A program made the translations under genes and the position numbers. DNA of 64,000 nucleotides, taken from positions 1,258,750-1,322,749 of the forward strand of contig JBAIAA010000608.1 in assembly GCA_037893245.1 (NCBI GenBank). The letters are read 5' to 3'. The notes beneath the pieces were generated by a model. That model was not told the DNA's origin. It saw nothing but the letters and a program-made list of their open reading frames with translations, and did not search any database. This document shows, piece by piece, positions 1-11,089 of this stretch (its first letter is position 1; the number at the start of each line of letters is the position of its first letter). The DNA comes from Crossaster papposus (Eukaryota > Echinodermata > Asteroidea > Velatida > Solasteridae).

Positions 1-9
1 AAGGTTGGG

Positions 10-576
10 TTAAATAAAGGCGCTTTTAATGCCCAGTACGTTGGGCACCGAAGTCATTTGCTGCCATACGTTCTTGCGCGTCGGGTGTGTTTCTGCTAAC
101 TCCGCCAAAGTGTCTCTTCCAGTTATGGTGATCCGTACACATTTTTGAGTAGAAATACATTGGAGATAATGTTGTGTGACCCTTAAGAACTGACCCGCCA
201 ATTTATTTCGATGGTGATTCAAACCAGTATTTTCGGACATTATCCGATGAGGATTGTTACTCCGATGATGATTTATACCAAAAGCGACAGATTTGAAGGT
301 GAATAGACTTCCCACACTCATCATGGATGATTTGGACCCCTTGTAACAGATCAGAAATGGATGGAAAATAGGAAAAGGTAACGATAATCTTGGCTTATAT
401 TTTAACCGTCGGTGCACACCTTTTGTCCGAAGCGTCAATTCGTCGATACGAATCCACACTTTTAACAGTAGAGTGACGTCATAGCAATGGTTTATATAAA
501 CATAATTGGTAATTGGCGTGTTTCCCAAGCGCGATGGTAGATGTACTTTCTCCGTATTTTCAGTGTCTATCAACAA
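10..576 (-). other. Repeated open frame of 188 codons, probably not a gene
   Basis: An uninterrupted minus-strand frame of 188 codons. Related frames occur at 5,090-5,485, 6,008-6,652, 32,906-33,472 and, more diverged, 44,516-44,962; a further diverged piece is at 11,363-11,560. I recognise no domain, signal peptide or splice structure. Among differences I compared between the copies at 10-576 and 6,008-6,652, most change the amino acid (for example Gly to Cys and His to Gln) and a few are silent. That is what unselected sequence would do, so this is more likely repeat DNA that happens to be open. Confidence 0.35.
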
Positions 577-1075
577 ATCACAACCTGTAAAGTGTACGAA
601 AACAGGCGTCGGACTTACGATACGCCCGATGTCTTAAACAAACGCGTACATGAATTCCCACGCGTACATGTGGCAGAGGTTTTTTTTTAGAGATCGTTTA
701 TTTCACTTTTCTTAATGGAATAAACACTTAAGAAAATGATTTAGGCGATCACTGTGTTAGAAAATAACAATATGAGGCAAACAAATTCTTTGCAATGACT
801 CGACTAAAGATCTCAAAAAGAAAAAGGTATTCTTTACCTACGTTTTTCACGTGAATCATGTATGGCTATACATGTGTACACGGTTTGGGAAAGTAATGAA
901 CGGTCGGCCGTCACAGTTTGAATGGTTTTCAGTCCATAACAACAACAAAAAAGGTTACCAGTTAACACTGTATCAGGCATACTCGTATAATGCCCCTCGT
1001 TGGTACTAAGATCATAATTATAATAATACAGTGTACTTAGATGTCGTGTATCTCTATTCCACTTGAATTAATGAA

Positions 1076-1459
1076 TTAATGTGTATTCATAAATACCTGG
1101 GACAGTTTAGGCATTCCTATTGGTCGAGAGCCCGTCACGTGGCTGGTATTAAACGGACGATAAAGACATGGCTGGAAGTGTTCAAAATCAGCTGGCAACA
1201 AAACAATGTCACGCGATGTCGCATTATACCCGTCCCCAGGGCTCACTTTATTTCCAACCGTACCTCGTGTCCAATAATAAGAGCGGGTATGGTTGGGCGG
1301 GTACAGCTCGACACCCTGGGAACGAGGTTGCCAATGGCAGTAATAGTCTGGTTCATAGTAAATACGTTTTAATTGCATGTATTGTGTAGAGCGACAGAGG
1401 CGGAAACATGTCATTTGACACACACAGAATGGCGAAACACCGAAATTTACTTGCGACAA
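1076..1459 (-). other. Second repeated open frame (127 codons), probably not a gene
   Basis: A minus-strand frame that recurs almost unchanged at 7,081-7,464 and shortened at 33,970-34,314. The opposite strand is also open here (1,079-1,372), which is typical of chance frames in repeats. The DNA contains an ATTGG (inverted CCAAT) and a CACGTG E-box near 1,121-1,140, so a regulatory reading is as plausible as a coding one. No domain recognised. Confidence 0.3.
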
Positions 1460-1517
1460 TTTTCCGAGATTTTCGGGGCTTTTTAGGCTGAATTTTACAA
1501 AAAAGGTATTTATGAAT

Positions 1518-1682
1518 GGGAATAAATGTGTGTTCGGTTGGTATTAATCACCCTGTTTAATGCCGCTTGGAGTCTGGGTGCTGATAATTACCCTCGCCTT
1601 CGGCTCGGGTAATTATCAGCACCCAGACTCCAAGCGGTAATAAACAGAGGGATTAAAACCTCTCGAACACACGTTTATTCCC
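1518..1682. mobile_element. Hairpin (foldback) element, copy 1
   Basis: A 165 bp foldback. Outer ends are GGGAATAAATGTGTGTTCG and its near-perfect inverse. The inner stem has 47 bp arms (1,547-1,593 and 1,607-1,653) around a 13-base loop (1,594-1,606). Only a few mismatches interrupt the arms. It has no coding capacity and looks like a MITE-type foldback. Copies are at 7,523-7,687 and 34,411-34,550. Confidence 0.85.
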
Positions 1683-1903
1683 TTATTATAGTACGTCTGC
1701 ATTATGAAGTCCATGTATGTTCTGGTTAATTAGTTTATTTATTACTATTGTATTTGTTCAATATTTGTGTGTGAAAGCATGGAAATCAATAAATTAATAA
1801 AACAGTTGCGATCACACACGAACAAAAATATTAAGCAGTGTTAACTACATGTATAGCTTAAAGGGATTATATATACACCATTTACTGTAATGCTCGGAAA
1901 TGG

Positions 1904-2037
1904 ATGGGTTGCCTAGAAAATTCATGTTTTATAGAAAATATCTTGACTGCTGACCTATTTAAAGTGTCCACTAGTACGAGCTGTTGTCCTGCCAGTGCGG
2001 CACGCCTAAACAATAACAATGGATGGTTTCCCCAGAG
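1904..2037 (+). pseudogene. Decayed F5/8C (discoidin) exon 3, unit 1
   Basis: The reading frame here aligns with exon 3 of the intact discoidin gene (26,407-26,545). Shared landmarks are a Cys-Leu start, a VSTSTS segment where the gene has ITASSS, then ARLN and Gly-Trp, with two residues fewer in the loop between. DNA downstream of the exon also matches the gene's intron 3. No AG acceptor of the right phase precedes the frame, and exons 4 and 5 are missing from this unit, so it cannot make a discoidin domain. Best read as a relic of a duplicated locus. Confidence 0.6.
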
Positions 2038-2329
2038 GTTGGTATCTAAAGGAAATACCACAGCTGGCTCATACCATTACTGCAATTCCACATTATTACA
2101 GCGCCATCAACGCTCCTGAATGGTTTCTTGGTCATCTAATTGCCACCACGGCTTTGTTTTTGTATTTATATATATTGTTTATTATAAAAACAAATCTAGC
2201 CGAATCCCTATGCGCCGCTCAATAATTGCACACTATAACGAGTTTCAATAATTGTATTTGGTTTAATATGAGATGTAATTAAGATAAGTAGTTTGCGGCA
2301 GCATGTACATGTGGTAATTAGCTTTTGTT

Positions 2330-2734
2330 AGTTGTGTGGTTCTAAACGGAACTGGAGGGAACGCGACGTTTTGGATAGTATGCTCTGCCCGTCGTCAGGA
2401 AACTAAGGATTACAAGGGTAAAGCGGGGTTATATGGAGCTTGGCAAACGACAGATGCAACTGAGGGGTACTCATACATGACGCTGCATGATCACTGAGGC
2501 TTGTCAGTGTGAAGGAAGGGACCAAAATGAAAAGTTGCCAAGGATATAGAAAATCCATAGGCTGGAGAACTACGTGTCCGATAGAGTACATGGGACCCGT
2601 TGGACTTGGAGGTGATGGTGGGTGGGGCGCCATATGTCGCTTTACCGTTTAAATCCCACAGTCCCCTGACGACGGGCAGGGCATTCTGTCCGAAACGTTG
2701 AGATCCCTCCGTTTCTTTTTAGAACCACACAACT
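2330..2734. mobile_element. TIR element (AGTTGTGTGGTTCT ends), copy 1
   Basis: About 405 bp with terminal inverted repeats of about 70 bp: it starts AGTTGTGTGGTTCT and ends with the inverse. Both arms carry the CTGCCCGTCGTCAGG block (direct near 2,386 and inverted near 2,667). The 250 bp interior shows no conserved coding. Non-autonomous DNA transposon by structure. Other copies are at 8,326-8,742, 26,895-27,309 and 35,269-35,674. Confidence 0.75.
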
Positions 2735-2926
2735 CGCCAAAAAGAATGTCACATGGTGCTACCACAAACTACTTATCTTATTGTTTTTTTGCCATCAATT
2801 TCGTCCGGAGAAATACAACAAAAATTACACGCTTTTAATAAACAAATTAGGTCATTTGCCATTTATCTGCAAATTGTTGGTGACTCTATTTGGACTTTTT
2901 CTCTCGAATATTCGTCACCACAGTCT

Positions 2927-3265
2927 AAGCTGTTGCTGTAAGGCAACATACATCCAGGGGTCAAATTCGTATGATATCAATCGATTTCAAACTTGTGTGA
3001 AATAAATTAGTCTGATGTGTGCTTGACTCACGCACATATCAGACTAATTTATTTAACATAAGTTTGAAATTGATCTGTGAATGCTGCCTTTCGGCAACAG
3101 CTTCAACAAATGTGATCAAAGGGTGAGAAAGCGTTGAAATTGAACCATAAATTACTAAATTGGTTTGGTAAAAGCGTTTGATTGTTTTAATAATGTCAAA
3201 TTCGTTTAGGCTGTTGCCGAAGGGCAGCATTCACAGATCAAATTCGTCTTGATATTAATCAATAT
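2927..3265. repeat. A / A-inverted / A foldback module, copy a
   Basis: The segment beginning AAGCTGTTGC occurs directly (2,927-~3,021), then inverted (~3,031-3,103), then directly again from about 3,208. The first two form a long imperfect palindrome, with the left arm carrying an extra ~25 bp. The palindrome centre carries TGACTCA, an AP-1-type heptamer. The same module occurs eight times in the window. Confidence 0.75.
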
Positions 3266-3506
3266 GCCGTATTATTGAACGTAGAGGGCGCTGTGCTCAC
3301 GGTATTTGGGGGTATAATTAAAAGTGATTAGGAGATAATTCACGTCAGTTTAAATATTCTTACAGCTCCAAAATATATTTTTTTCTAATATTCAATTTTT
3401 AGATAAAAGTAAAGTTACTAAAACTACTTCAATAAACGCGATTTTGCATGTGTTAGTACTCATAAAATGGCGTCTTACAGCGCCCTCATGCGGCCAAAAA
3501 TACGGC
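3266..3506. mobile_element. Small TIR element (GCCGTATT ... GAGGGCGCTGT), copy a
   Basis: 241 bp with inverted ends starting GCCGTATT and containing GAGGGCGCTGT (inverted as ACAGCGCCCTC near 3,476). Comparison with unit 2, where the same place near 9,270 lacks it, shows a clean insertion. No coding capacity. Non-autonomous DNA transposon by structure. Confidence 0.75.
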
Positions 3507-3803
3507 GGATTTCAAACTTAGGTTAAAAACATTAGTCTGATAATTATGTGCGTGATATATAGATATTGTTTTAATTTTAATTGGCAAGGTGGGTCAATGT
3601 CTTTGTTCACTTTGAAATGTATGCAAATTTACATATATGGTTTACCATGTATATCCCCATTGAGTGATCACCACAATGTCGCTCCCCAGGTTGTATCTTA
3701 CAATTAGGCGCGATCCCTGGTCACACGGTATTCTGGTGTTTATGACTTATGACTAGCGCCCTCAAAGAAAAGATACTAACAATTTGGAAGACAGCTAAAC
3801 ATA

Positions 3804-3876
3804 GTGCAAAATAGATCAGTTGGTAGAACGCCGGTCCGGTATTCCTGAGGTCGCAGGTTCGAGTTCCGCCTTGCCA
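3804..3876 (+). other. tRNA-like 73-mer, copy a
   Basis: Follows tRNA order: A-box-like GATCAGTTGGTAGAACG, an anticodon-like arm CCGGT..TTCC, and a B-box-like GGTTCGAGT followed by a 3' end that pairs partly with the 5' end. This copy has a damaged acceptor (GTGCAAA) and a CTGAG in place of CCGGAG. See the copy at 30,258 for the fuller description. Confidence 0.6.
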
Positions 3877-4969
3877 TTTGTTTTTGTTCACTTTGAACTT
3901 TCTGCAATTGAGTGTACGTATATTAAAATGCACGCAAATAACAGAATATGGGTCGATTGTCGTGTTGCTGTGGAATGATTAATCATTTGTTTCAAAATGG
4001 GATTTTGAATAGAAATGAGTGAATGAAATAATAACAGGAGCTTACACAATCGCAATGTTTAGCTCCACAATAATGACATGTGAATGATCTATTCAGAATA
4101 GCCGGACATTTTGGGCAAACTTATTCTATTTCTAAAAATTGACTTTGATGTAATCGTTTATTTTTACTCAGCCTATACTTTGGTTTCTACAAAATATAAA
4201 TGTGGGGGATGTGAGTAGCAAGGCGGGGGTACCTTGAGAGATTGGTGAATTAAAGTATCTTGCTGCCACCTTGGATGCTTACACGCGGTCGTAAACTACT
4301 TCAGAGACACCTCTCTTCCATTTACAAGTGCCAAACCCTTTCCCCGAAACGAAACGACAGATTCCAGATGCTGGCTCCCAGACTATATCAAAAGAACGCC
4401 AACAACAAATAAAGGTATAGGTATAAGTTTAAACGATTACGCTAAAAACATAATAGGTTATTGAAACAAAATGTATTCAAATTCACCAACTCTCGCATTC
4501 AAGTTCGTTCGAGAAACGATTTCGCACGCTTTTAATGCCAAACTAGTTTAGTCATTTATCATTCAATTTCAACATTTGGTCACCATTTTTAAGCACCGGG
4601 TTGAGAATATTCACTTCGGAAGTGAATGAAGGTAGTGCAATGTTTGTTCCTTTCTGGGTTAAGCTGACACTTGTCCCCTAGTCAGTGTGACACGTTTACG
4701 GCTAAAACAAAACAACCTAAACAAAAAGACTCCCAAGTGAATCTAAACCGCAATATTTGAGTTCTCATTGTCGCCGCTTGATTGATTTATACTACTTTCC
4801 TTTTACATCCATTGTCAAGATTTCAAAGGAACAAAAAGTATCGATTCTTACTAATGCTTTAAGGTTTGAGATGAATTGAGTCCATTTATTCAGTGGTACG
4901 AGCTACTGACTTGGGTATGTGAAAGCTTTGCCCTGTCTGGTCTCAGTGTTTTGTAACCGAACAATGGAA

Positions 4970-5930
4970 TAAAGGTTGGGTTTAAATAAGGGCGTTGTTA
5001 ATGCCCAGTACGTTGGACATCGAAGTCATTTGCTGCCATACGTTCTTGGGCGTCGGGTGTGTTTCTGCTAACTCCGCCAAAGTGTCTCTTCAAGTGATGG
5101 TGATCCGTACACATTTTTGAGTAGAAATACATTGGAGATAATGTTGTGTGACCCTTAAGAACTGACCCGCCAATTTGTTTCGATGGTGATTCAAACCAGT
5201 ATTTTCGGACATTATCTGATGAGGATTGTTACTCCGATGATGATTTATACCAAGAGCGACAGATTTGAAGGTGAATAGACTTCCCACACTCATCATGGAT
5301 GATTTGGACCCCTTGTAACAGATCAGAAATGGATGGAAAATAGGAAAAGGTAACGATAATCTTGGCTTATATTTTAACCGTCGGTGCACACCTTTTGTCC
5401 AAAGCGTCAATTCGTCGATACGAATCCACACTTTTAACAGTAGAGTGACGTCATAGCAATGGTTTATATAAACATAATTGGTCATTTACGTGTTGCCCAA
5501 GCGCGATGGTAGATGTAGTTTCTCCGTAATTTCAATAATAGATCTTGTGTATATCAACAAATCACAACCTGTAAAGTTTACGAAAACAGGCGCCGGACGT
5601 GAGATACGGCCCGATGTCCTAAATAAACGCGTACATGAATTCCCACGCGTACATGTGGCAGAGTTGTTTTTTTCAGAGATCGTTTATTTCACTTTTTTTC
5701 TTAATGGATTAAACACTTAAAAAATGATTTAGGCGACCACTGTGTTAGAAAATAACAATATGAGGCAACAAACTTTCTTGCAATGACTGGACTAAAGATC
5801 TCAAAAAGAAAAAGGTATTCTTTACCTACGTTTTTCACGTGAATCATGTATGGCTATACATGTGTACACGGTTTGGGAAAGTAATGAACGGTCGGCCGTC
5901 ACAGTTTGAATGGTTTTCAGTGGTACGAGC
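4970..5930 (+). repeat. Truncated start of a segmental unit
   Basis: Repeats the first ~900 bp of unit 1 (minus-strand frame 5,090-5,485), then jumps at about 5,920 back to the GAGCTGATGACTTGGG motif that precedes unit 2. The hairpin, exon relic and later parts of the unit are missing. This looks like an unequal exchange or local duplication. No gene seen. Confidence 0.75.
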
Positions 5931-7522
5931 TGATGACTTGGGTATGTGAAAGCTTTGCCCTGTCCGGTCTCAGTGTTTTGTAACCAAACAATGGAATAAA
6001 GGTTGGGTTAAATAAGGGCGTTTTTAATGCCCAGTACGTTGGGCATCGAAGTCATTTGCTGCCATACGTTCTTGCGCGTCGGGTGTGTTTCTGCCAACTC
6101 CGCCAAAGTGTCTCTTCCAGTGATGGTGATCCGTACACATTTTTGAGTAGAAATACATTGGAGATAATGTTGTGTGACCCTTAAGAACTGACACGCCAAT
6201 TTATTTCGCTGGTGATTCAAACCAGTATTTTCGGACATTATCCGATGAGGATTGTTACTCCGATGATGATTTATACCAAAAGCGACAGATTTGAAGGTGA
6301 ATAGACTTCCCACACTCATCATGGATGATTTGGACCCCTTGTAACAGATCAGAAATGGATGGAAAATAGGAAAAGGTAACGATAATCTTGGCTTATATTT
6401 TAACCGTCGGTGCACACCTTTTGTCCGAAGCGTCAATTCGTCGATACGAATCCACACTTTTAACAGTAGAGTGACGTCATAGCAATGGTTTATATAAACA
6501 TAATTGGTCATTGACGTGTTTCCCAAGCGCGATGGTAGATGTAGTTTCTCTGTATTTTCAATAATCGATCTTGTGTCTATCAACAAATCACAAACTGTAA
6601 AGTGTACAAAAACAGGCGCCGGACTTACGATACGACCCGATGTCTTAAACAAACGCGTACATGAATTCCCACGCGTACATGTGGCAGTTTTTTTTCAGAG
6701 ATCGTTTATTTCACTTTTTTTAATGGATTAAACACTTAAAAAATGATTTAGGCGACCACTGTGTTAGAAAATAACAATATGAGGCAAAAACCTTCTTTGC
6801 AATGACTCGACTAAAGATCTCAAAAAGAAAAAGGTATTCTTTACCTACGTTTTTCACGTGAATCATGTATGACTATACATGTGTACACGGTTTGGGAAAG
6901 TAATGAACGGTCGGTCGTCACAGTTTGAATGGTTTTCAGTTCATAACAACAAAAAACGGTTACCAGTTAACACTGTATCAGGCATACTCGTATAATGCCC
7001 CTCGTTGGTACTAAGATCATAATTATAATAATACAGTGTACTTAGATGTCGTGTATCTCTATTCCACTTGAATTAATGAATTAATGTGTATTCATAAATA
7101 CCTGGGACAGTTTAGGCATTCCTATTGGTCGAGAGCCCGTCACGTGGCTGGTATTAAACGGACGATAAAGACATGGCTGGAAGTGTTCAAAATCAGCTGG
7201 CAACAAAACAATGTCACGCGATGTCGCATTATACCCGTTCCCAGGGCTCACTTTATTTCCAACCGTACCTCGTGTCCAATAATAAGAGCGGGTATGGTTG
7301 GGCGGGTACAGCTCGACACCCTGGGAACGAGGTTGCCAATGGCAGTAATAGTCTGGTTCATAGTAAATACGTTTTAATTGCATGTATTGTGTAGAGCGAC
7401 AGAGGCGGAAACATGTCATTTGACACACACAGAATGGCGAAACACCGAAATTTACTTGCGACAATTTTCCGGGATTTTCGGGGCTTTTTGGGCTGAATTT
7501 TACAAAAAAGGTATTTATGAAT

Positions 7523-7687
7523 GGGAATAAATGTGTGTTCGGTTGGTATTAATCACCCTGTTTAATACCGCTTGGAGTCTGGGTGCTGATAATTACCCTC
7601 GCCTTCGGCTCGGGTAATTATCAGCACCCAGACTCCAAGCGGTATTAAACAGAGTGATTAAAACCTCTCGAACACACATTTATTCCC
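7523..7687. mobile_element. Hairpin (foldback) element, copy 2
   Basis: Same 165 bp foldback as at 1,518. Here the inner arms are closer to perfect: both outer halves read TAATACCGC or its inverse. Loop TCGCCTTCGGCTC is retained. Confidence 0.85.
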
Positions 7688-7908
7688 TTATTATAGTACG
7701 TCTGCATTATGAAGTCCATGTATGTTCTGGTTAATTAGTTTATTTATTACTATTGTATTTGTTCAATATTTGTGTGTGAAAGCATGGAAATCAATAAATT
7801 AATAAAACAGTTGCGATCACACACGAACAAAAATATTAAGCAGTGTTAACTACATGTATAGCTTAAAGGGATTATATATACACCATTTACTGTAATGCTC
7901 GGAAATGG

Positions 7909-8042
7909 ATGGGTTGCCTAGAAAATTCATGTTTTATAGAAAATATCTTGACTGCTGACCTATTTAAAGTGTCCACTAGTACGAGCTGTTGTCCTGCCAG
8001 TGCGGCACGCCTAAACAATAACAATGGATGGTTTCCCCAGAG
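7909..8042 (+). pseudogene. Decayed F5/8C (discoidin) exon 3, unit 2
   Basis: Same relic as at 1,904, with the same VSTSTS and ARLN landmarks. Downstream of the former donor a short deletion removes the TATCTAAAGG-type sequence found in units 1 and 4. No partner exons occur in this unit. Confidence 0.6.
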
Positions 8043-8325
8043 GTTGGTAAATACCACAGCTGGCTCATACCATTACTGCAATTCCACATTATTACAGCGC
8101 CACAAACGCTCCCGAATGGTTTCTTGGTCATCTAATTGCCACCACGGCTTTGTTTTTGTAGTTATATATATGTTTTATTCTAAAAACAAATCTAGCCGAA
8201 TCCCTATGCGCCCACCAATTATTGCACACTATAACGAGTTTCAATAATTGTGTTTGATTTAATATGAGATGTAATTAAAGTAAGTAGTTTGCGGTAGCAT
8301 GTACATGTGGTAATTAGCTTTTGTG

Positions 8326-8742
8326 AGTTGTGTGGTTCTAAACGGAACTGGAGGGAACTCGACATTTTGGATAGTATGCTCTGCCCGTCGTCAGGAAACT
8401 AAGAATTCCAAGGGTGAAGCGGGGTTATATGGAGCTTGGCAAACGAAGGATGCAACTGAAGGATGCAACTGAAGGGTTCTCATGCAGGACGCTGGATGAT
8501 CACTGAGGCTTGTCAGTGTCACGGAAGAGACCGAAATAAAAAAAGTTGCCAAGGATATAGAAAATCCATAGGCTGGAGAACTACATGTCCTAGAGTACAT
8601 AGGACCCATTTCACTGGGAGGTGATGGTGGGTGGGGCGCCAGATGTCGCTTTACCGTTTAAATCCCACAGTGTCCTGACGACGGGCAGGGCATTCTGTCC
8701 GAAACGTTGAGATCCCTCCTTTTTTTTTAGAACCACACAACT
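8326..8742. mobile_element. TIR element (AGTTGTGTGGTTCT ends), copy 2
   Basis: 417 bp copy of the element at 2,330. A short internal duplication (GGATGCAACTGAA repeated near 8,446-8,475) distinguishes it. Confidence 0.7.
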
Positions 8743-8934
8743 CGCCAAAAAGAATGTCACATGGTGCTACCACATACTACTTATCTTATTGATTTTTTGC
8801 CATCAATTTTGTCCGGAGAAATACAACAAAAATTACACGCTTTAAATAAACAAATTAGGTCATTTGCCATTTAATTGCAAATTGTTGGTGACTCTATTTA
8901 AACTTTGTCTCGCGAATATTCGTCACCACAGTCT

Positions 8935-9265
8935 AAGCTGTTGCTGTAAGGCAACATACATCTAGGGGTCAAATTCGTATGATATCAATCAATTTCAAAC
9001 TTATGTGAAATAAATTAGTCTGGTATGTGCTTGACTCACGCACATATCAGACTAATTTATTTAACATAAGTTTGAAATTGATCTGTGAATGCTGACTTTC
9101 GGCAACAGCTTCAACGAATGTAATCAAAGGGTGAGCAAACGTTGAAATTGAACCATAAATGACTAAATTGGTTTGGTAAAAGCGTATGATTGTTTTACTA
9201 ATGTTAAATTCGTTTAGGCTGTTTCCGAAAGGTAGCATTCACAGATCAAATTCGTCTTGATATCA
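8935..9265. repeat. A / A-inverted / A foldback module, copy b
   Basis: Palindrome 8,935-9,111 with TGACTCA at its centre, third direct arm from about 9,213. The 241 bp TIR element is absent after it, so this copy shows the empty site. Confidence 0.7.
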
Positions 9266-9538
9266 ATCAATTTTAAACTTATGTTAAATTTATTAGTCTG
9301 GTAATTATGTGCGTGATATATATATTGTTTTAATTTTAATTGGCAAGGCGGGTCAATTTCTTTGTTCACTTTGAAGTGTATGCAAATTTAACTAGTTGGT
9401 TTCCCATGTGTATCCTCGTTGAGTGATCCCTACAGTGTCGCTTCCCAGGTTGTATCTTAAACTTGGGCGTGATCCCTGGTGTTTATGACTAGCGACCTCG
9501 AACAAAGATACTAACAATTTGGGAGACCGCTAAACATA

Positions 9539-9611
9539 GGGCAAAACAGATCAGTTGGTAGAACGCAGGTCCGGCATTCCGGAGGTCGCAGGTTTGAGTC
9601 CCGCCTTGCCA
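9539..9611 (+). other. tRNA-like 73-mer, copy b
   Basis: Begins GGGCAAAACAG and ends CCGCCTTGCCA. B-box-like GGTTTGAGT, A-box-like GATCAGTTGGTAGAACG. Its anticodon-like arm carries changes that weaken pairing. Confidence 0.6.
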
Positions 9612-9965
9612 ATTTCTTTGTTCACTTTGAACTTTCTGCAATTAAGTTTATGTATAATAAAATGCATGTAAATGAATAAAAATGGGTCGATTGTCGTGTT
9701 GCTGTGTAATCATTATTTCATGTGTTTCAAAATGGGATTTGGAATAGAAATGATTGGAGGAAACAACAAACTGGTGCTTACACAATCGCAATGTTCAGCC
9801 CCACATTAATGCCATGTGATTGATCTATTCAGAATAGCCGGACATTTTGGGAACACTTATTTTTTATTTCTAAAAATTGACTTTGATGCAATCGTTTATT
9901 TTTACTCAGCCTATACTTTGTTTCTACAAAATAGAGATTTGGGTGATGTGAGTAGCAAGGCGGGG

Positions 9966-10364
9966 GGCGTGATTTTTGTCCCAGCATGGTAAAGGCCAAT
10001 TGTCATAACTGGGCGTGTCTAGACCACACTGAATGGAAGATACTTAGGTTCTCGGAACCTTGCTTTCCCTTAAATTAAACTCATCCCACAATAAACTTCC
10101 AAAGATAATCAATGAAAAATGAGCACCATCCGAACTCAAACCCCAATCTTACAATCTATAACCTAACCCATTATCTACTTGGCTACTGTGAGAGGTCGAA
10201 GGAAGCCGTTTTTCAAAGTGCTTTAATGTACCTCTGGGCCTACGTGTAACTAGTTTACTGAGCAATAACAATATATTTTAGTATTATTGTTGAAACTACT
10301 GAATAATCATGACGCGAGGGGTGTAGAAACGCCCATTTACCTTTACCATGCTGAAAAAATACGC
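9966..10364. mobile_element. TIR DNA transposon insertion with 8-bp target duplication
   Basis: Unit 1 reads straight through this point (around 4,222). In unit 2 a 399 bp insert is flanked on both sides by AGGCGGGG (9,958-9,965 and 10,365-10,372). Both ends carry inverted AGCATGGTAAAGG behind a T-rich start (GCGTGATTTTT and inverted GCGTATTTTTT). An 8-bp duplication is typical of the hAT superfamily, but the insert encodes nothing recognisable and its terminal bases are not a textbook hAT end, so the family is inference. Confidence 0.75.
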
Positions 10365-11089
10365 AGGCGGGGATACCGTGAGAGATTGGTGACTTAAAGT
10401 ATCTTGTTGCCACCTTGGATGCTTTTGTACACATGGTCTAAAATACTTCAAATACACCTCTCTTCTATATACAAGTGCCAAACCCTTTCCCCGAAACGAA
10501 ACGACAGATTCCAGGAGCTGCCACCCAGACTATATCAAAAGAACGCCACCAACAAATAAAAGTATGGGTATAAGTATAAACGGCGTATAAGTTATTGAAA
10601 CAAATTTCATTCAAATTCACCAACTCTCGCATTCAAGTTCGTGCGAGACAAGATTTCGCACGCTTTTAATACCAAACTAGTCAATTATCATTCAATTTCA
10701 ACATTTGGTCACCCTTTTTAAGCATCGGGTTGAGAATATTCACTTCGGAAGTGAATGAAAGGAGTGCAATGTTTATTCCTTTCTGGGTTAAGCTGACACT
10801 TGTCCCCTAGTCAGTGTGACACGTTTACGGCTAAAACGACCTAAAAAAAGACTCCAAGTGAATCTGAACCGCAATATTTGGGCCCTCATTGTCGCTGCTT
10901 GGTTGATTTATACTATGTTCCTTTTACACCCTTTGTCAAGATTTCAAAGGAACAAAACGTATCGATTCTTACTAATGCTTTAAGGTTTGAGATGAATTTA
11001 GTCCATTGTTCAGTGGTACAAGCTACTGACTTGGGTATGTGAAAGCTTTGTCTGGTCTCAGTGTTGCGTAATCAAACAATGGAATAAAG

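Larger units (their letters stand above)
1..4970 (+). repeat. Segmental repeat unit 1 (noncoding)
   Basis: This unit recurs as unit 2 (about 5,990-11,090) at an offset near 6,005 and in part at 26.8-32.9 kb and 32.9-44.4 kb. In order it holds a block with non-conserved open frames (1-1,500), a hairpin element, a decayed discoidin exon, a TIR element, a foldback, a small TIR element and a tRNA-like 73-mer. Positions 3,877-4,970 hold only repeat sequence shared with the other units, including a short AGGTAT run near 4,415 and a closing motif GAGCTACTGACTTGGG at about 4,905 that recurs before each unit start. I see no intact gene in it. Confidence 0.8.

Noticed and set aside
10-576. Conserved-looking 188-codon frame present in several units as a possible gene family
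   Set aside because: No recognised domain, differences between copies are mostly amino-acid-changing, and the copies follow the segmental duplication of noncoding DNA. Kept only as a low-confidence repeat frame.
1547-1653. microRNA precursor
   Set aside because: The stem is too long and symmetrical and has transposon-like outer inverted ends. Without small-RNA data a foldback element is the simpler reading.
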